This document shows, in pieces, positions 1 to 11,126 of a DNA stretch of 64,000 nt. Both the position numbers and the translations under genes were made by a program. Source of the stretch: Gracilaria domingensis. Its lineage: Eukaryota > Rhodophyta > Florideophyceae > Gracilariales > Gracilariaceae. Below the pieces are notes generated by a model that ran no database searches, was not told where the DNA came from, and saw only the letters and a list, made by a program, of their open reading frames with translations. The stretch spans positions 61,377 through 125,376 of the forward strand of contig VCMS01000218.1 in the NCBI GenBank assembly GCA_022539475.1, read 5' to 3'. Position 1 is the stretch's first letter; every line of letters starts with the position of its first letter.

Positions 1-3000
1 GAATGTACGAAACAACTACGGATGACTTCTATGGCCCCACATGGGTAGCCAACGAAGTCTCCAGACCGTACGGATTGTCGTCATGCCCAGCCCGTCAAAG
101 GAACCCCGTATCTTCCCAGAGCCTGCTGAAACTCTTCCCAAGCAGCTTGGTCCGCTCGAGTTTATTCCTATGACCATATGACCCTTTACCAGTCCTTAAA
201 CGGATGCAGTATATCCTGGTAATGACCGAGCGGTTAGCAAGCTCTCGCGATGCCATACCGCTGCGGTCCAACCACCGCCCCCAGTGTAGCCAAAACGTTT
301 CTTGGAACATTTGGTTACCCGTACGGCATCCCAACTGACCTAACTACGACAACGTGACGCAGTCTCACGTCCGAAAGTTTTTCGAGGCCGTTGCTCCGCA
401 ACTGGGCACCGAAGCACCGTTCGCACCACTGCGCTATTCACACCCCAGACCAAACTGGGCAGGCCCGAACGGTTCAACACAGACCGCTGGTGGAAGCGCC
501 TCCGCCACTAGGTAGCAGCCATAGCATACCACCAAGACGTGGCACGGCATGATGTCCAAACCCCTATACGTACGATATACCTCCAGTCCATAGGTCCATC
601 GGATACCACCCCTTCGCGTCGCACTACGAGGACACCCCCAGCTCCTCACGACGAACCCGTACTCCTTGGGACCCTGCAACGATCGACTCAGCCGTCCGCA
701 GCCCAGTTGAAGCATACACACTCCGAAACTCCTACAGGCGACGCTTCATACCGCGCGCGACAAAGTGACACGCAGCACAGACAGCGGCTACAAGGACGTA
801 CTGTCGAGTAGGGACCTCCGGTTTCGCCCTACGTCTCGCGGAAGGCGAGGAATGCTACATTGGACCGACCCAATTACAAAAGCCACGGAAGAGGACCCTA
901 TACGGAACAGGAACGAACGCTTCGTGAAACTACTGCCGAAGACACCGCGTCCGTTCAGCGTCAACCACAACGGACGACCACCGTACTATCGATGAACACT
1001 GTATTCAACACACACGATCTCCATTGTCGCGTCACACGCGCCCCGTCCGCACGGCCTACGATTAGCCCCGTAGCCACCGAACGTAACCAGAGGAAGGAAA
1101 CCACGTCTGCTGACCCGAGGGACCATCGCGGACGACGTTCGTCGACCGCGACGATACCGCCACCACCGTTCCTTGCGTCGTGGAACCGCGTCGTAGGCGC
1201 ACCCGCGAATAGGCCGGACGGAAGTCCAATAACCGCGTACGGCTACGGTACGACCTACACCGCCCGAACTCCGGACACCTACGAACACCCCTTCCAACAT
1301 TCCCTCACACGTTGATCGCACGATAATGGCGTCGCCGGTAAGTCGTACGACATCGGCAACACCCTTAAGGACGGGGAGAAAGCAGACGAAGTCCGATCCG
1401 GCCGGACAAAACGCCACCTACTCCCCAAGCACTACGGGCCTCCAACCGACACGATACGACCACTGACGGCCGACGGTTGGCCGGATATTCGCCCCTAACC
1501 GGTACGCTCAATTGGCTCACCCCCTTGATTTTCGATCTAGTGAACCCGCCTTTCCGATATCGCACTTAACGTCCAACGGATTCCAACCTGACCTACGTAC
1601 GCAAAGGAAGAATGCCACACAACAACACAAGTTTATCAAGACAGCACGACATTGGAACCGTGCTACGCACCACCCGGTCCCTTCTTCTGGATACGTCTTT
1701 CACTGCCGCAACCGTCTTGCGTACGCCAACCACGCCAACGCGTACCACCACGACCACGCCCCCCACGAGGTGTCGGAATGCCCGAACGGTAGGCCGACGC
1801 CGAGCCCCCTCGGGAACTGACCGGCTGGAACGGACTTGAAGTACCCGGCCAAGGAGCGTGGCTACCACGACCCTCACGGATGACTGCGGCTGACTAGGCG
1901 CGCTCGCCGCCGGAACGTCACTGGCAACCACGCCTGACGCACCCGCACCGGTACCTGGCGTCACCGGAGCAGGAGCGCTAGAGCTTCCACACCGGACGCA
2001 ACTTCCGCCATTGGGGTATCCCCGGGCTCCACGTCGTCACCAACTGCTACAGCACCGCCACCGGACGCTTGAGCGCCACCGTCCCCCGTCGCAGCGACAC
2101 CTTCCGTACCGGCGACAGCCTCACCACCGTCTCCCCCAGCTCCTTCCGGACTCACCGGAGGTGCTGGAGGGTTCAGAGTGACCCCGTCAAACATGGACGC
2201 ACGCGCCCGTCTCAGGTTCTGAACGGATCTGGTTGACCTGATTCTCCACCGTGGCCTGGTCGTGCAACCCTTGATAGGACTCACCGACCAACTCGTCCAA
2301 CGTCGGAGCCTGCGTCTCCATAACCTGTCCGTCCGGCGCAGTACCCTCCCCGAAACCGGCCAGCATACCCTGCTCGTACGAACCGAGAACGCGCAGGCTG
2401 TGTTCACGAAGGTAACCGAGTAGGTCCGACATGCCCTGAGCCTGCTCACGCAGGCACGCTTCGGAGTTCGCCGCGCGACGCACCCAAGTACGCGCAGCCG
2501 TCAGGGCGCCCGGCACGTCAGTCGGCTCCGGAATCCCACGCGGAACGCATACAGCCCGCAAGGCGTTGAGCAACGTCTGGAGGCGCTCGCCAGAGACTTC
2601 GACACCCATTGCGTCCAATTGGCGGCCTGGAGCCCGACCTGGACCTCTCGCTCCGTACGCACAGGTACCTCCACGATCTCCGGATCAGGCTCCGGCTCGC
2701 CGCAGAGGATAACTGAGGCAGACCGGCTTGGACCCCGCTCTCACGCCTCGCACTGGAGAAGCGGCTTCGAAGTCTTCTTCCATGTACCCATGCGGGAAGT
2801 AGTTCGGCCTATCCGCGAATGGCCAAGGCGGAAGCTGTCCCGTTGGCAATAATGCACCTCGGTCGATCGGCAACGCGCCCGTACCGGAGGGGGCACTCAG
2901 TATGGGAACGAGTCCTCCCAAAGTAATGCGTACCAGAGGAACCGCGTCTGCGACCAGTCTCGTCTCCAAAGAGTACTGAAGGAGCTTACCACCTACCGCA

Positions 3001-5553
3001 GGGGGGTAACGAGGTCCCCCGCAGGAATGTTCTGCAACCCCCATTTCAGCCAAGATGCATACATTTGGTACGGGCAGAGGCAACAACCGTCACGTTGACT
3101 GCGGGCGAATCGTCCGTGTTGTACAGGCGCTGATCGCCCGCACCGGTGAAGACTTCCAGACCGTTCGCTGGCCGCCTGGAGGAACGCCATGAAAGCGAAA
3201 AACTGCCCACTCGGCGTACAGGATCTGCAAGACCCGCACGGCTCAACGCTCCTTGGGATAGCAGTTCCCGCGAATGGTATGCCACCACGGACGGCGTCGG
3301 TACGGAAAGGTTGCGTTCGACCTCCACAGACTTCCACGCCTCGGTCATACCGTAGTATACCGTCGTACGGTCGTTCTTCGCGACGTCGAAGTACTCGACG
3401 TTGTGCCAGGAGTAGAAGAAACGGTGTGAACCCGGATGCGGGCTTCCGTCGCGGCGTTGCTCCCCCAATGCTCGCGTCTAACCAGTACAGCTGGTCGTAC
3501 GGCGGTTCGAACATCACCAACGCGAGAGGGTTACCGTTTTCGGCGGAAAGTTCGCGTCGGAATTGAGCCGGTGCATCAGGCTCTGAGTCGGCGTTGATAC
3601 TCGCGCTCCTCGGGGCACCTTAAGTACGGCATATCGGCTATCCCGAACGTCCTTTCGTCCGCACGACCGACGATTCCAGGAAGGTGATTCCAACGTGCCT
3701 GCCAAGCTTCCATTCGCGTACGCTTTGGGTTACGGCTCGCCACCTCACGTAATGGAGCGAGACCGGAATGGCTGCGAAGCGACGCGCATTCGAAGTACTC
3801 CGCATTGTCCTGAATGTACTCGTTGACCGTGATCGGAACCTGCTTCGACCGACGCGGGGCCTGGCTCTTACGACGACTACGATGGTCGAAGTGCTGACCG
3901 GAAGCGGCATAGACCGAAACGGACCGCCGCCACCGGACGCACTCGGTTGATTCGGATTACTCGCCATCGCAGACGGCGAGGCGGACGACTGGCTTGATTG
4001 CGAACCCATCGGGGCAACGGATGACGGGTGGAAGGGAGCTCTTATAGCCGCAAGGTACGACACGGAGATGCACGGGCTAAGACGGACGGCGTTCGGGACC
4101 TCGCGAAAAGCGATATCGCTCGTACCGATACGTACACTTTGAGGCCTCATACACCTCAATTTATTTCCGAGCGGGCATGATCACTGTACATCCGCCCCTT
4201 TCCGTGACGGCTAAAGCCCATTCCTGCTCGGAACGCATCCGACGTGGTAGTCACCGCGCCGCGAGCGCAGTCGCATAGCCAGTACGCGCACAACCTCGCT
4301 ATCGGCCTTCGCTGTCGTCGCCACTATCGTCGGAAGGTCGCAAGGCGGGACAGTGTCCGCCGCGGCGCGCGCACCGCGCGTACCACACGGTACCGACCCG
4401 AAACGGACATGAGCGCGTCTCACCGGCCGCGAACGCGCCGTAGCGTGCGAAGAAGGAGGATTCGTGCGCCCCCGTGACCGCTCGGTTGCACACCATCGGG
4501 CGCTTCCGTCGCTTCGCGAATTGGACGCGGAAGTGTCAGTTCTGACCGCGTACCTACCACCATGGTGGTCGGTGTCCCTCATAGTCGGGCGCAGCCGCCT
4601 TCACGCGAGCTTTTCTCTCGGTCGCCGCATTGGCGGTTCCATGAACGGACACGGGCCACGCGCCACCCATAGCGCCCTTGTCGCCAGCGGTCTGTTTCAG
4701 TTCTACTAGCTCCGCCGCTCCCCCACGCCACGCGTGTAATTCTCACATGGCTTCGCCCCGCCGTGGCGGGCACTTTCTGTGAAAGAAACGATCGGTGGCT
4801 TCTTCTCAGCCGAACGGACTTGGGCGCAGCACTGGGCTGCACTCCGAGGACGGAGTGCAATCTAAGGAGAGGGATCTGTCGTATAGCACGATCTGGCTGA
4901 CCGCACGGACGGAGTGGATTGAGAGGAGTGCCGTGTCGTACGTGTCGGGCTGGCCCGAGCGGATAGTTGTACGCGTGATTGTCCCCGCATCGGATATCGG
5001 TCCCAAACGTACGTAGGACACGTGTGCCGGTCGGACGGTGACAGGCGTAATATAGTACTGTAAGTTGCTACCTAGAGGCCGCACAGAGGCGGGTTTACCC
5101 GATATTTAGGTAGACCCCAACCTCGCCATGACCTCACGTTGTAAACACCAAGCACCCTTTGCCGTACGTCTTGTTCGTCGAGTAGCGCTACCGACAGGGC
5201 GTTAAGCTAAGTACTATAGGGTTTATTAGGCCGTTCGTACCCTTTCGCGCGCTCCTGAACGTGCTTGGTGATACCAACCGCCCACTCTCCCCGCTGACCG
5301 CCCGGTGCTTCCTCCTTACTCCCCGTACGGATTCATTACAGTCGCCCTCTCGAGCCACAGCCAACTCCGTCGCCTCAAGACCGCTTCGGGTTTTCTCCCG
5401 ATACGTACTATATCACACACGTGTCCATGACAATGCAATGGTTCCAAGACCGACTTCACCTGACAAGGTTCAACAGAAACATCCCCAATATTACCCAAGT
5501 CGTGGGGCCAGTCTCGACGAGAACAGCACCTCATTCCAGATGGAGCACCCATC
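1..5553 (-). other. Compositionally distinct segment with broken minus-strand frames; possible virus-like or mobile fossil
   Basis: This segment differs from the rest of the window. It is moderately GC-rich, enriched in CGTA/TACG-type words, and lacks the homopolymer runs and AT-rich spacers seen elsewhere. Medium-length open stretches on the minus strand (for example 2187-2618) have protein-like composition. One part near 1.97-2.18 kb encodes an Ala/Gly/Pro-rich stretch, and RG-rich coding lies further along. I do not recognise the family. A C-terminal Ala/Gly/Pro-rich region is reminiscent of some viral coat proteins, which is why I treat the segment as a possible old virus-like insertion. 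It looks broken, with several breaks, and it is cut by the window edge. An unrelated decayed host gene with unusual codon use is the alternative. No host gene is supported here. Confidence 0.3.
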
Positions 5554-6745
5554 CTAAGCAGGCTCAGCAGTACCCGTGAGGGGTGGTTTTGCACTACAGC
5601 AAAAAGTACGACGATGTTTCACTAACCATGACGTCGCGCTTCCCAGTGAGAGCCATCGCGTGTCCGAAACAGCCGGGCAAGTAGTGCGCATCCTATCTCG
5701 CAGAGTGTACTGCCGTCTCAGAAATGAGATCGTAGATATGAGATCATTGTAGAACTGATCTCGTAGGAGTCCACCGATTACCCTCTGAAGGACAAGATCT
5801 AACTGGTGCGCTGCACACCAGATTCGATAAAAGCCTGCACCACAAATATCTTGAAAGCGTGTACAAGCTCCTTGGTAACGACCAGTCATGTTGCTCGCTC
5901 CATCTGTGGCAACACCAATCAACCGCTTGTGCCACGTGCCACCTTCAAGAGCATTCATAACCAAACAGATCATTTTGTAGAGCGCTTCGCCCGTATGAGA
6001 GTCATGAAACGGTATGGCGAGTAGATGCAAATTTTGAATCTCGTTGTTCAGCATGAACCGTACACGTACATCTACCAAAGACTCCCCTCTGTTAGTAGTC
6101 GAGTCAAATGCAATAGAGAACGCCCACGCCTTCTCCCCAAACAGTAGATCCTTCAACATCTGTAGACTAAGTGCGACACCAATTTGAACATACTCACTGA
6201 TCTTCGCTTCTGTTATTCCAGATACATAAGTAAACCCCATGTTTTCCTTTGGTATTCTCAAAGATTTGCAAATCTGCCTGAAGGACATTCCTATTGCAGC
6301 ATTTTCAATCACCAAGTCGAAGTGCTTTTTCTTCGAAATTGTAACAACGAAGGTCCTTGTTTCCACATTCCATTTGAAACAACCTTAAATCTTTTTATCC
6401 TTATTTCGTACATCAGAATAAACCAAGAGCGACATAATAACATCAGTTATGTCAGATGCAATATGGAAGACCTCTTAGCTGCATGCAGCAAAATGGGCCT
6501 TCAATGTATTGAGTAATGAAATTTCGATCTCAAAAAATGTTTTCTTTTCATCCATTGTAGAACTTTCATATGTAGACTACTTCTCGGAGTGTTGATGTCG
6601 AAGATGAGAGAGGTAGTTGTCGGTTCGAAAGGGGGCCTTGAAGAGCTTCACGTTAATTTGCTTTTGCCCTGAGGAAGATTTGCGAGTGGATGTTTCCCTG
6701 CCGAAGGTCTCGCAAAATCTACAAATAACGCTCTCGATGTGAGAC
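5554..6745 (-). mobile_element. hAT-family DNA transposon remnant (BED finger plus transposase core)
   Basis: The minus strand from 6366 to 5554 encodes part of a hAT-type transposase. Landmarks are FDSTTNRGESLVDVRVRF (the acidic core region), an ATDGASNMTGRYQG segment, the CAAHQLDLVLQRV motif, and DTRWLSLGSATSWLVKHRR, in the order known for oomycete-like hAT transposases. Just upstream (about 6745-6594, minus strand) a short frame encodes a BED-type zinc finger: CRFC, a basic linker, then HLRHQH. A stop follows the finger, and other stops lie between it and the core (for example after the TLKAHFAACS segment near 6.48 kb). The C-terminal dimerisation domain is missing and similarity fades near 5.6 kb. 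It is therefore a dead, truncated copy. I did not identify terminal inverted repeats. Confidence 0.8.
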
Positions 6746-7711
6746 GTTTGTGCATTACGAGCTGCAATGTTGAGCCCAAATGTGAGGCAGTGTTGTGATC
6801 AAAATCGGGTCGGTCTCTTTTGTTTGGCAATGGACTTTCTAAGGGGCATATTGGTGGAAGGAGTGGAATGTAGAAGGGTTACAGGGTTGAGGTGAGAGGA
6901 AGTTGCGTGAGGCTTTGATCTGGACGGCGGAACAGTTGCTATCATAATCTGCCGGGTTATGTAGCATTGTGGTGGCATTGGGGAGCAAGCCTGTTTGTGT
7001 GTTTTGGCGCCAGTTCACGACTGTAAGGTAACAATTTATTCGTTCTCCAGGCTAACCTTACAGCTTTCGTTTCGGATGTTTCTTTTCCCGAAATTCGGAA
7101 TTTTTCGGACTTTACGCGCCGTGTCCGAAACGAAAGAGGCCTGGCTGCGCGACTGGGACAAAGGACGGGCGAGTGTTTCCATTGTGGAAAAACCGACATA
7201 CATGCAAAGGCTACAGGGGTTGTACTCCTTCCCAAGTGCTCGTCCGTTTCAAAGAACAGGTCTCACCGGCAAGCACTTCTGTCCATGTCAACGCATCATG
7301 TGCACGCATCCGCCTCCACAGATTGCACTCACCGCTAATCGATCGCGCACGTCTGCTTTCGACCCGGTACAATCGCTTCTTCAGCGGCGCCCGTTGCGAC
7401 GGCTCGGAGCGCTAACAGCTTGACCCGCTCCATCACACTCTGCATGCAACGCATGCGGTCCCAAAACGTTTTCTGTTTTAGGGCGGCGCTGTCAGATAGC
7501 AAGCCACCACTCCGGCCCAACCCGAAGCTGGTCGTCGAGTAGTTGAAAAGCTCGTGCCCATGTGCGCCAACAACCGTTCCAGGCCGACGTGATCATCGAC
7601 GATTCGTTTCTCAGCCGTTTTTCGCACGCGCGGTGCTGCACGCTTTCTGCTTCTCATGCCATGTAACTAGCGGATACAGGCTTTAAAAAGTGTCCAACTG
7701 CGCACGATCGA
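6746..7711. other. Intergenic; no gene recognised
   Basis: Nothing recognisable is encoded on either strand. An AT-rich TTTAAAAAG stretch at about 7682-7690 lies some 25 nt before the ATG at 7712 and could be a weak TATA-like element, though it is closer to the start codon than the other TATA boxes in this window. Confidence 0.4.
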
Positions 7712-8904
7712 ATGGTGACGCTTTCGCCCGCCGCTGCTCTGCTGGTGCTCGTGTTGGTTCAATGCTCATCATCGCACGCGCGTCTGGATCGCTGCAACCA
7801 CGAATCTCGCATCCGCGTCTGGCGCCACTACTCGCATGCGGACTGCAGCGATGCGCACGCAAATCGCTCCAAGTCGCTGCTGATCGACATCCCGCGACTA
7901 CATGGCAATCCGTACCACGCGCTGTACGAGGTAGCATGGGCGGTTTCCTACTACCTTCGCAACTGCCTCGGGAGCCCGCACTGGCAGTTTGATGCGCGGC
8001 GCACGTTTGTGCGCATCCAGGTCAACTACGCAATGAACGTGACGCGCTGCGCGCACGAACCGAGCGATGAGGAGTACGATCGGTGGCAGCAGCCGAGCTG
8101 GGGCTCCTGCGTGCTGCTGGCCGTTGCGAAGCAGGCGGGCATCCCGCCTTCGCACGTGCGCGTGGTGCCGCACGCCGAGGTGCGCGGCGCGTGCCACACG
8201 GCGGTGGTGCAGTTCCCGCCCAAGTTTCGAAGCCTGTCGTACGAGGTGGGCGAGCGGCCGCAGCTGCAGCGCCGGCGGAAGAAGCGGTATCTGCACGCGC
8301 AGAAGGTGGACCGCACGCTGCGTCAGATGAAGAGGGACGTGTTCGCAGCGTACAAGGTGCCGGTGCGGCCGCAGCGGGCGGCTGCCGCCAAGGTGAACGT
8401 GCTTGTGTACGACCGGAGGGACCGGCGGCCGTACCCGCTCAAGCGCAAGTGGGCGTCGGCGCAGCGGCTGGCGCAGCGGCTGCGCGGCGACGCGCGCGTG
8501 GCGCTGACGCACGTGAGCGAGCTGCCCAAGTCGCTGGCGGCGCAGGCGCGGCTGTTCCACGCGGCGGACGTGCTGGTGGCGCCGCACGGCGCGGCCATGG
8601 CCAACACGCTGTTCATGCGCGCGGGCAGCCACGTGCTGGAGATCTGGAAGTGCTGCAAGGAGGAGGTGCGCGAGCGGCCGCGCGCGCCGCAGCGCTGGAC
8701 GGGCTGGCACGCGCGCCGCGTCGGGCTGGCGCTGCGCTACCTGCAGTGCCACCGGCCCAACGGCACGCTGAGCGTGGCGCAGCTGCGGCGGCGCGCGGCG
8801 GCCGACGGCGGCGGCGCCGACCGCTGGTGCTCGCTGCCGTGGGTGGACGTCGAGCAGCCGCGCGCGCTGGCGGCCGTCGCGCGCGCCGTGCGCGAGCAGC
8901 GCGC

Positions 8905-8936
<32 letters not shown>

Positions 8937-9073
8937 TGCGGCGGCAGCTGCGCGCGGCCGACGTCAGCGCGCGGCTGCAGGCGGCCGGCGTGGCGGCGCT
9001 GCTGACAGCGTGGGGCGCGCGCCGCCTGTGGCGCCGCGCGCGCGCGCCGCCGCCGCTGCCGCCGCCGCAGTGA
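7712..9073 (+). CDS. Secretory-pathway glycosyltransferase, family 61 (DUF563)-like
   Basis: A 453-residue protein that probably transfers sugars to glycans or glycoproteins in the ER/Golgi. Residues 1-23 form a signal peptide or anchor (Leu/Val-rich, ending near SSSHA), followed by a Cys-containing luminal region. The diagnostic segment is at about residues 282-311: FHAADVLVAPHGAAMANTLF followed by MRAGSHVLEIW. This matches the conserved HGA..N core of GT61/EOGT-like enzymes, in which the residues around HGA sit in the nucleotide-sugar site. The last 60 residues are odd: a run of about ten Arg residues (near 397-408) encoded by a CGG repeat, then a Pro/Arg-rich tail. The gene is uninterrupted and very GC-rich. 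The ATG at 7712 is the first one before the signal peptide. The gene converges on the transporter at 9484. Family assignment is firm at the motif level; acceptor and donor sugars are unknown. Confidence 0.75.
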
Positions 9074-9173
9074 AAGCGTCGACGTCAGCGCGCGGCTGCA
9101 GGCGGCCGGCGTGGCGGCGCTGCTGACAGCGTGGGGCGCGCGCCGCCGCCGCTGCCGCCGCCGCAGTGAAAGC
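8960..9173 (+). repeat. Tandem duplication of the 3' end of the GT61-like gene
   Basis: About 115 nt covering the last codons and the TGA stop of the glycosyltransferase gene (from 8960) is repeated immediately downstream from 9081. The second copy lacks an internal stretch of about 20 nt of CG-rich sequence. The copies are otherwise nearly identical, so the duplication is recent. Confidence 0.85.
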
Positions 9174-9483
9174 AGCTCGACGGCTCGACAGCTTTTCGCC
9201 ACCCCCGCCGCGCGCTGTAAGCGCCGCGTCACGCCCCCCCCCCCCCCCCCCCGCGTGACTGTCCCGCGTGCGTGCGCGCGCGCGCGCGCGCGCGCGCGCG
9301 CATCGCCGCCAATCGGCTGTAACCGTTGTGCACGCGCGCGCCGCACGCGCCCGCGCGCCGTGCTCGTCCGCGTGCTCGTCCGCGGCGTGCGTGCTCGCAA
9401 CCAGGGAGCGTCGTTTGTTCTAGAACACTGCTCTGTTATTCTACAGCTATACGCTACGCGTTCCACAAAAATTGCTGCGCCTA
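9174..9483. repeat. Spacer with C19 run and (GC)n tract between convergent genes
   Basis: The spacer between the convergent GT61-like and MFS genes holds an uninterrupted run of about 19 C (9234-9252) and a CG/GC dinucleotide tract (about 9269-9301), followed by further CG-rich sequence. No gene is seen. Confidence 0.8.
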
Positions 9484-10959
9484 CTACACCGCCGCCAAGT
9501 CCGTGATGACGCGGTTGTTTCCCCCGTCTACGTTCACGCACTTTGATGCCTCGATGAAGTAGGCGCCTACCGCGCCAGCCAGCGACACCACCACCGACCA
9601 CCCGATGTACCAGTCGTACGCGCCCTTGCCGCTCACCCCATCGCACGCCGCCAGTACGACGGAGAACAGCGCGCGCGCCACGCCCACAGCCACCCCTGTT
9701 AGCGCAAACGCCAGAGTCGAGTTCTCGGGCGCAAATACATCGCGCGCCAGGCACGCCGCCACCACCGCGCCGCCGTTGAACGCCACAAACACGCAGAACA
9801 CCGCCAGGTGGAACAGCCACGCGCACTCGGTGCGAATGGCCACCGGCATCAGCGCCAGCCCCACCGTTTGCAGCAGCAAAATGAAAATGTTGCTGAGCTT
9901 GGAGCCGCCAATGTTGGCCGACGAACTCGAGTCGTCGTTAGAAGAGGATGATGAGCCGTGCGAAGAGATCATATCGATAGCCACTCCCAATGCCAGCCGC
10001 CCCACCACTCCGAAAAACGTGGCGTAGCATAACATTTGGTTGGCGTCGATAAGCGCCATGTCGAACAGTGAGTGTAGCATAAGGGGGTACGAAAGAACAA
10101 AACCATATCCGGGGCCCGCCGCAACAAACACGCACACAAACACGAGCGCAAAAGCAGGGTCGACAACGATATCATAACATGATAACCTGCCGAACGACTC
10201 GGATTGTTTTTGTTTATGAGCTAACAAATCATCGTCACCAAACTCAATGGCAGAATAACAAACAGACTGTTGCTCTACAATCTTCGCTTGCATGTCGCCA
10301 CGCGCACGTCGTTCGTGTTGCGCATCCTTGAGCGTCATCGTGCTCTGCGGGTCGAAAATCTCCGCCACGGGACACCATCGCTCCGGCGGTCTCTCGATGA
10401 ACATGGACGCCGTCACCGACACCAGGCCGGCCGCCAGGCTGGCCACGGCCATGGCGGCGATGGCGCCTCCCATTGCGTGCACCAGCGCCTGGAACGCGTA
10501 GATGCCGAACAGCGAACCGGCTCCGCCGAACAGCAGGCTGAGCCCAGTCACCAGCGCAGGCGACTCGGGAACCCAGTCCTGCACCACGACAATGCTGACC
10601 ACATAGATGCAGCCAGCGCCAGTGCCTTGCAGGATGCTGGCAATGTACACCGTGAGCAGCGAGTGATTGACCAGCCCGTACGCCACGAACAGCTGAGCGG
10701 CGACGGCGAACGAGCCGAACACGGCTACCGCTCGGGGCACGGCATGGTACTTGGAGTGGTCGGAGGCGTAGTACAGCAGCACGCCAAAGCCAGTGATTCC
10801 GAGCGACACGAACAGCGCAGCCAGGCCAAGAGCCTGCGTGAGCACGGCGTCATCCAGGAACGACGCGAAGACGCCGTTTGCAAACTGCAGGCCAAACACG
10901 GCCTGTAACACGAAGGCAGCGGGAACGGGACCGAGCCAGCGCCAGTTAGAAAGGCGCAT
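9484..10959 (-). CDS. Major facilitator superfamily transporter, OxlT/nodulin-like type
   Basis: A 491-residue polytopic membrane protein, probably a proton- or anion-coupled transporter of a small carboxylate or similar solute. The order is typical of the family: about six membrane segments (starting PVPAAFVLQAVFGLQFANG, with GTGAGCIYVVSIVVVQDW in the third/fourth and a GLSLLFGGAGSLFG turn), a long cytoplasmic loop, then six more segments including the motif FFGVVGRLALGVAIDMI before a Ser/Asp-rich loop. I start at the ATG at 10957-10959 rather than at the in-frame ATG at 11112. A TATA box at 11120-11126 leaves only about 7 nt before that upstream ATG, so it should lie outside the mRNA. A run of 13 C in the sense strand sits 12 nt before the chosen ATG. 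Substrate is not predictable. Confidence 0.8.
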   Translation of the reverse strand: MRLSNWRWLGPVPAAFVLQAVFGLQFANGVFASFLDDAVLTQALGLAALFVSLGITGFGVLLYYASDHSKYHAVPRAVAVFGSFAVAAQLFVAYGLVNHSLLTVYIASILQGTGAGCIYVVSIVVVQDWVPESPALVTGLSLLFGGAGSLFGIYAFQALVHAMGGAIAAMAVASLAAGLVSVTASMFIERPPERWCPVAEIFDPQSTMTLKDAQHERRARGDMQAKIVEQQSVCYSAIEFGDDDLLAHKQKQSESFGRLSCYDIVVDPAFALVFVCVFVAAGPGYGFVLSYPLMLHSLFDMALIDANQMLCYATFFGVVGRLALGVAIDMISSHGSSSSSNDDSSSSANIGGSKLSNIFILLLQTVGLALMPVAIRTECAWLFHLAVFCVFVAFNGGAVVAACLARDVFAPENSTLAFALTGVAVGVARALFSVVLAACDGVSGKGAYDWYIGWSVVVSLAGAVGAYFIEASKCVNVDGGNNRVITDLAAV

Positions 10960-11119
10960 ACCTTGATAGTTGGGGGGGGGGGGGAGGGGAGTTGAGGGGA
11001 CGGAGGAGGGGGTGCTGGGGGAGGGCACAGCGAAGGAAGTTGTTCGCGCTGGCGTTGGTGTGCAAGTTGGCCGAGGTGGTCGCCCCGCAACGGTCGACTG
11101 CGGCGCGCACATGCGCGCC

Positions 11120-11126
11120 TTTTATA
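11120..11126 (-). promoter_or_regulatory. TATA box of the MFS transporter gene
   Basis: TATAAAAG on the minus strand, within a GC-rich stretch, about 160 nt upstream of the chosen ATG (10959). A start about 25-30 nt downstream would give a leader of roughly 130 nt. Confidence 0.6.

Noticed and set aside
8083-9126. Ala/Gly/Arg-rich plus-strand frame overlapping the GT61-like gene
   Set aside because: Low-complexity shadow of a CGG/GCG-rich coding region in another frame.
7898-9826. 642-codon open frame on the minus strand, Arg-rich
   Set aside because: Antisense to the GT61-like gene. Extreme GC content removes stops. The sense frame has a signal peptide and a family motif; this one has neither.
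10957-11112. N-terminal extension of the MFS transporter to the ATG at 11112
   Set aside because: That ATG lies about 7 nt from the TATA box, and the extension is Pro/Ser/Thr-rich with the C run inside.
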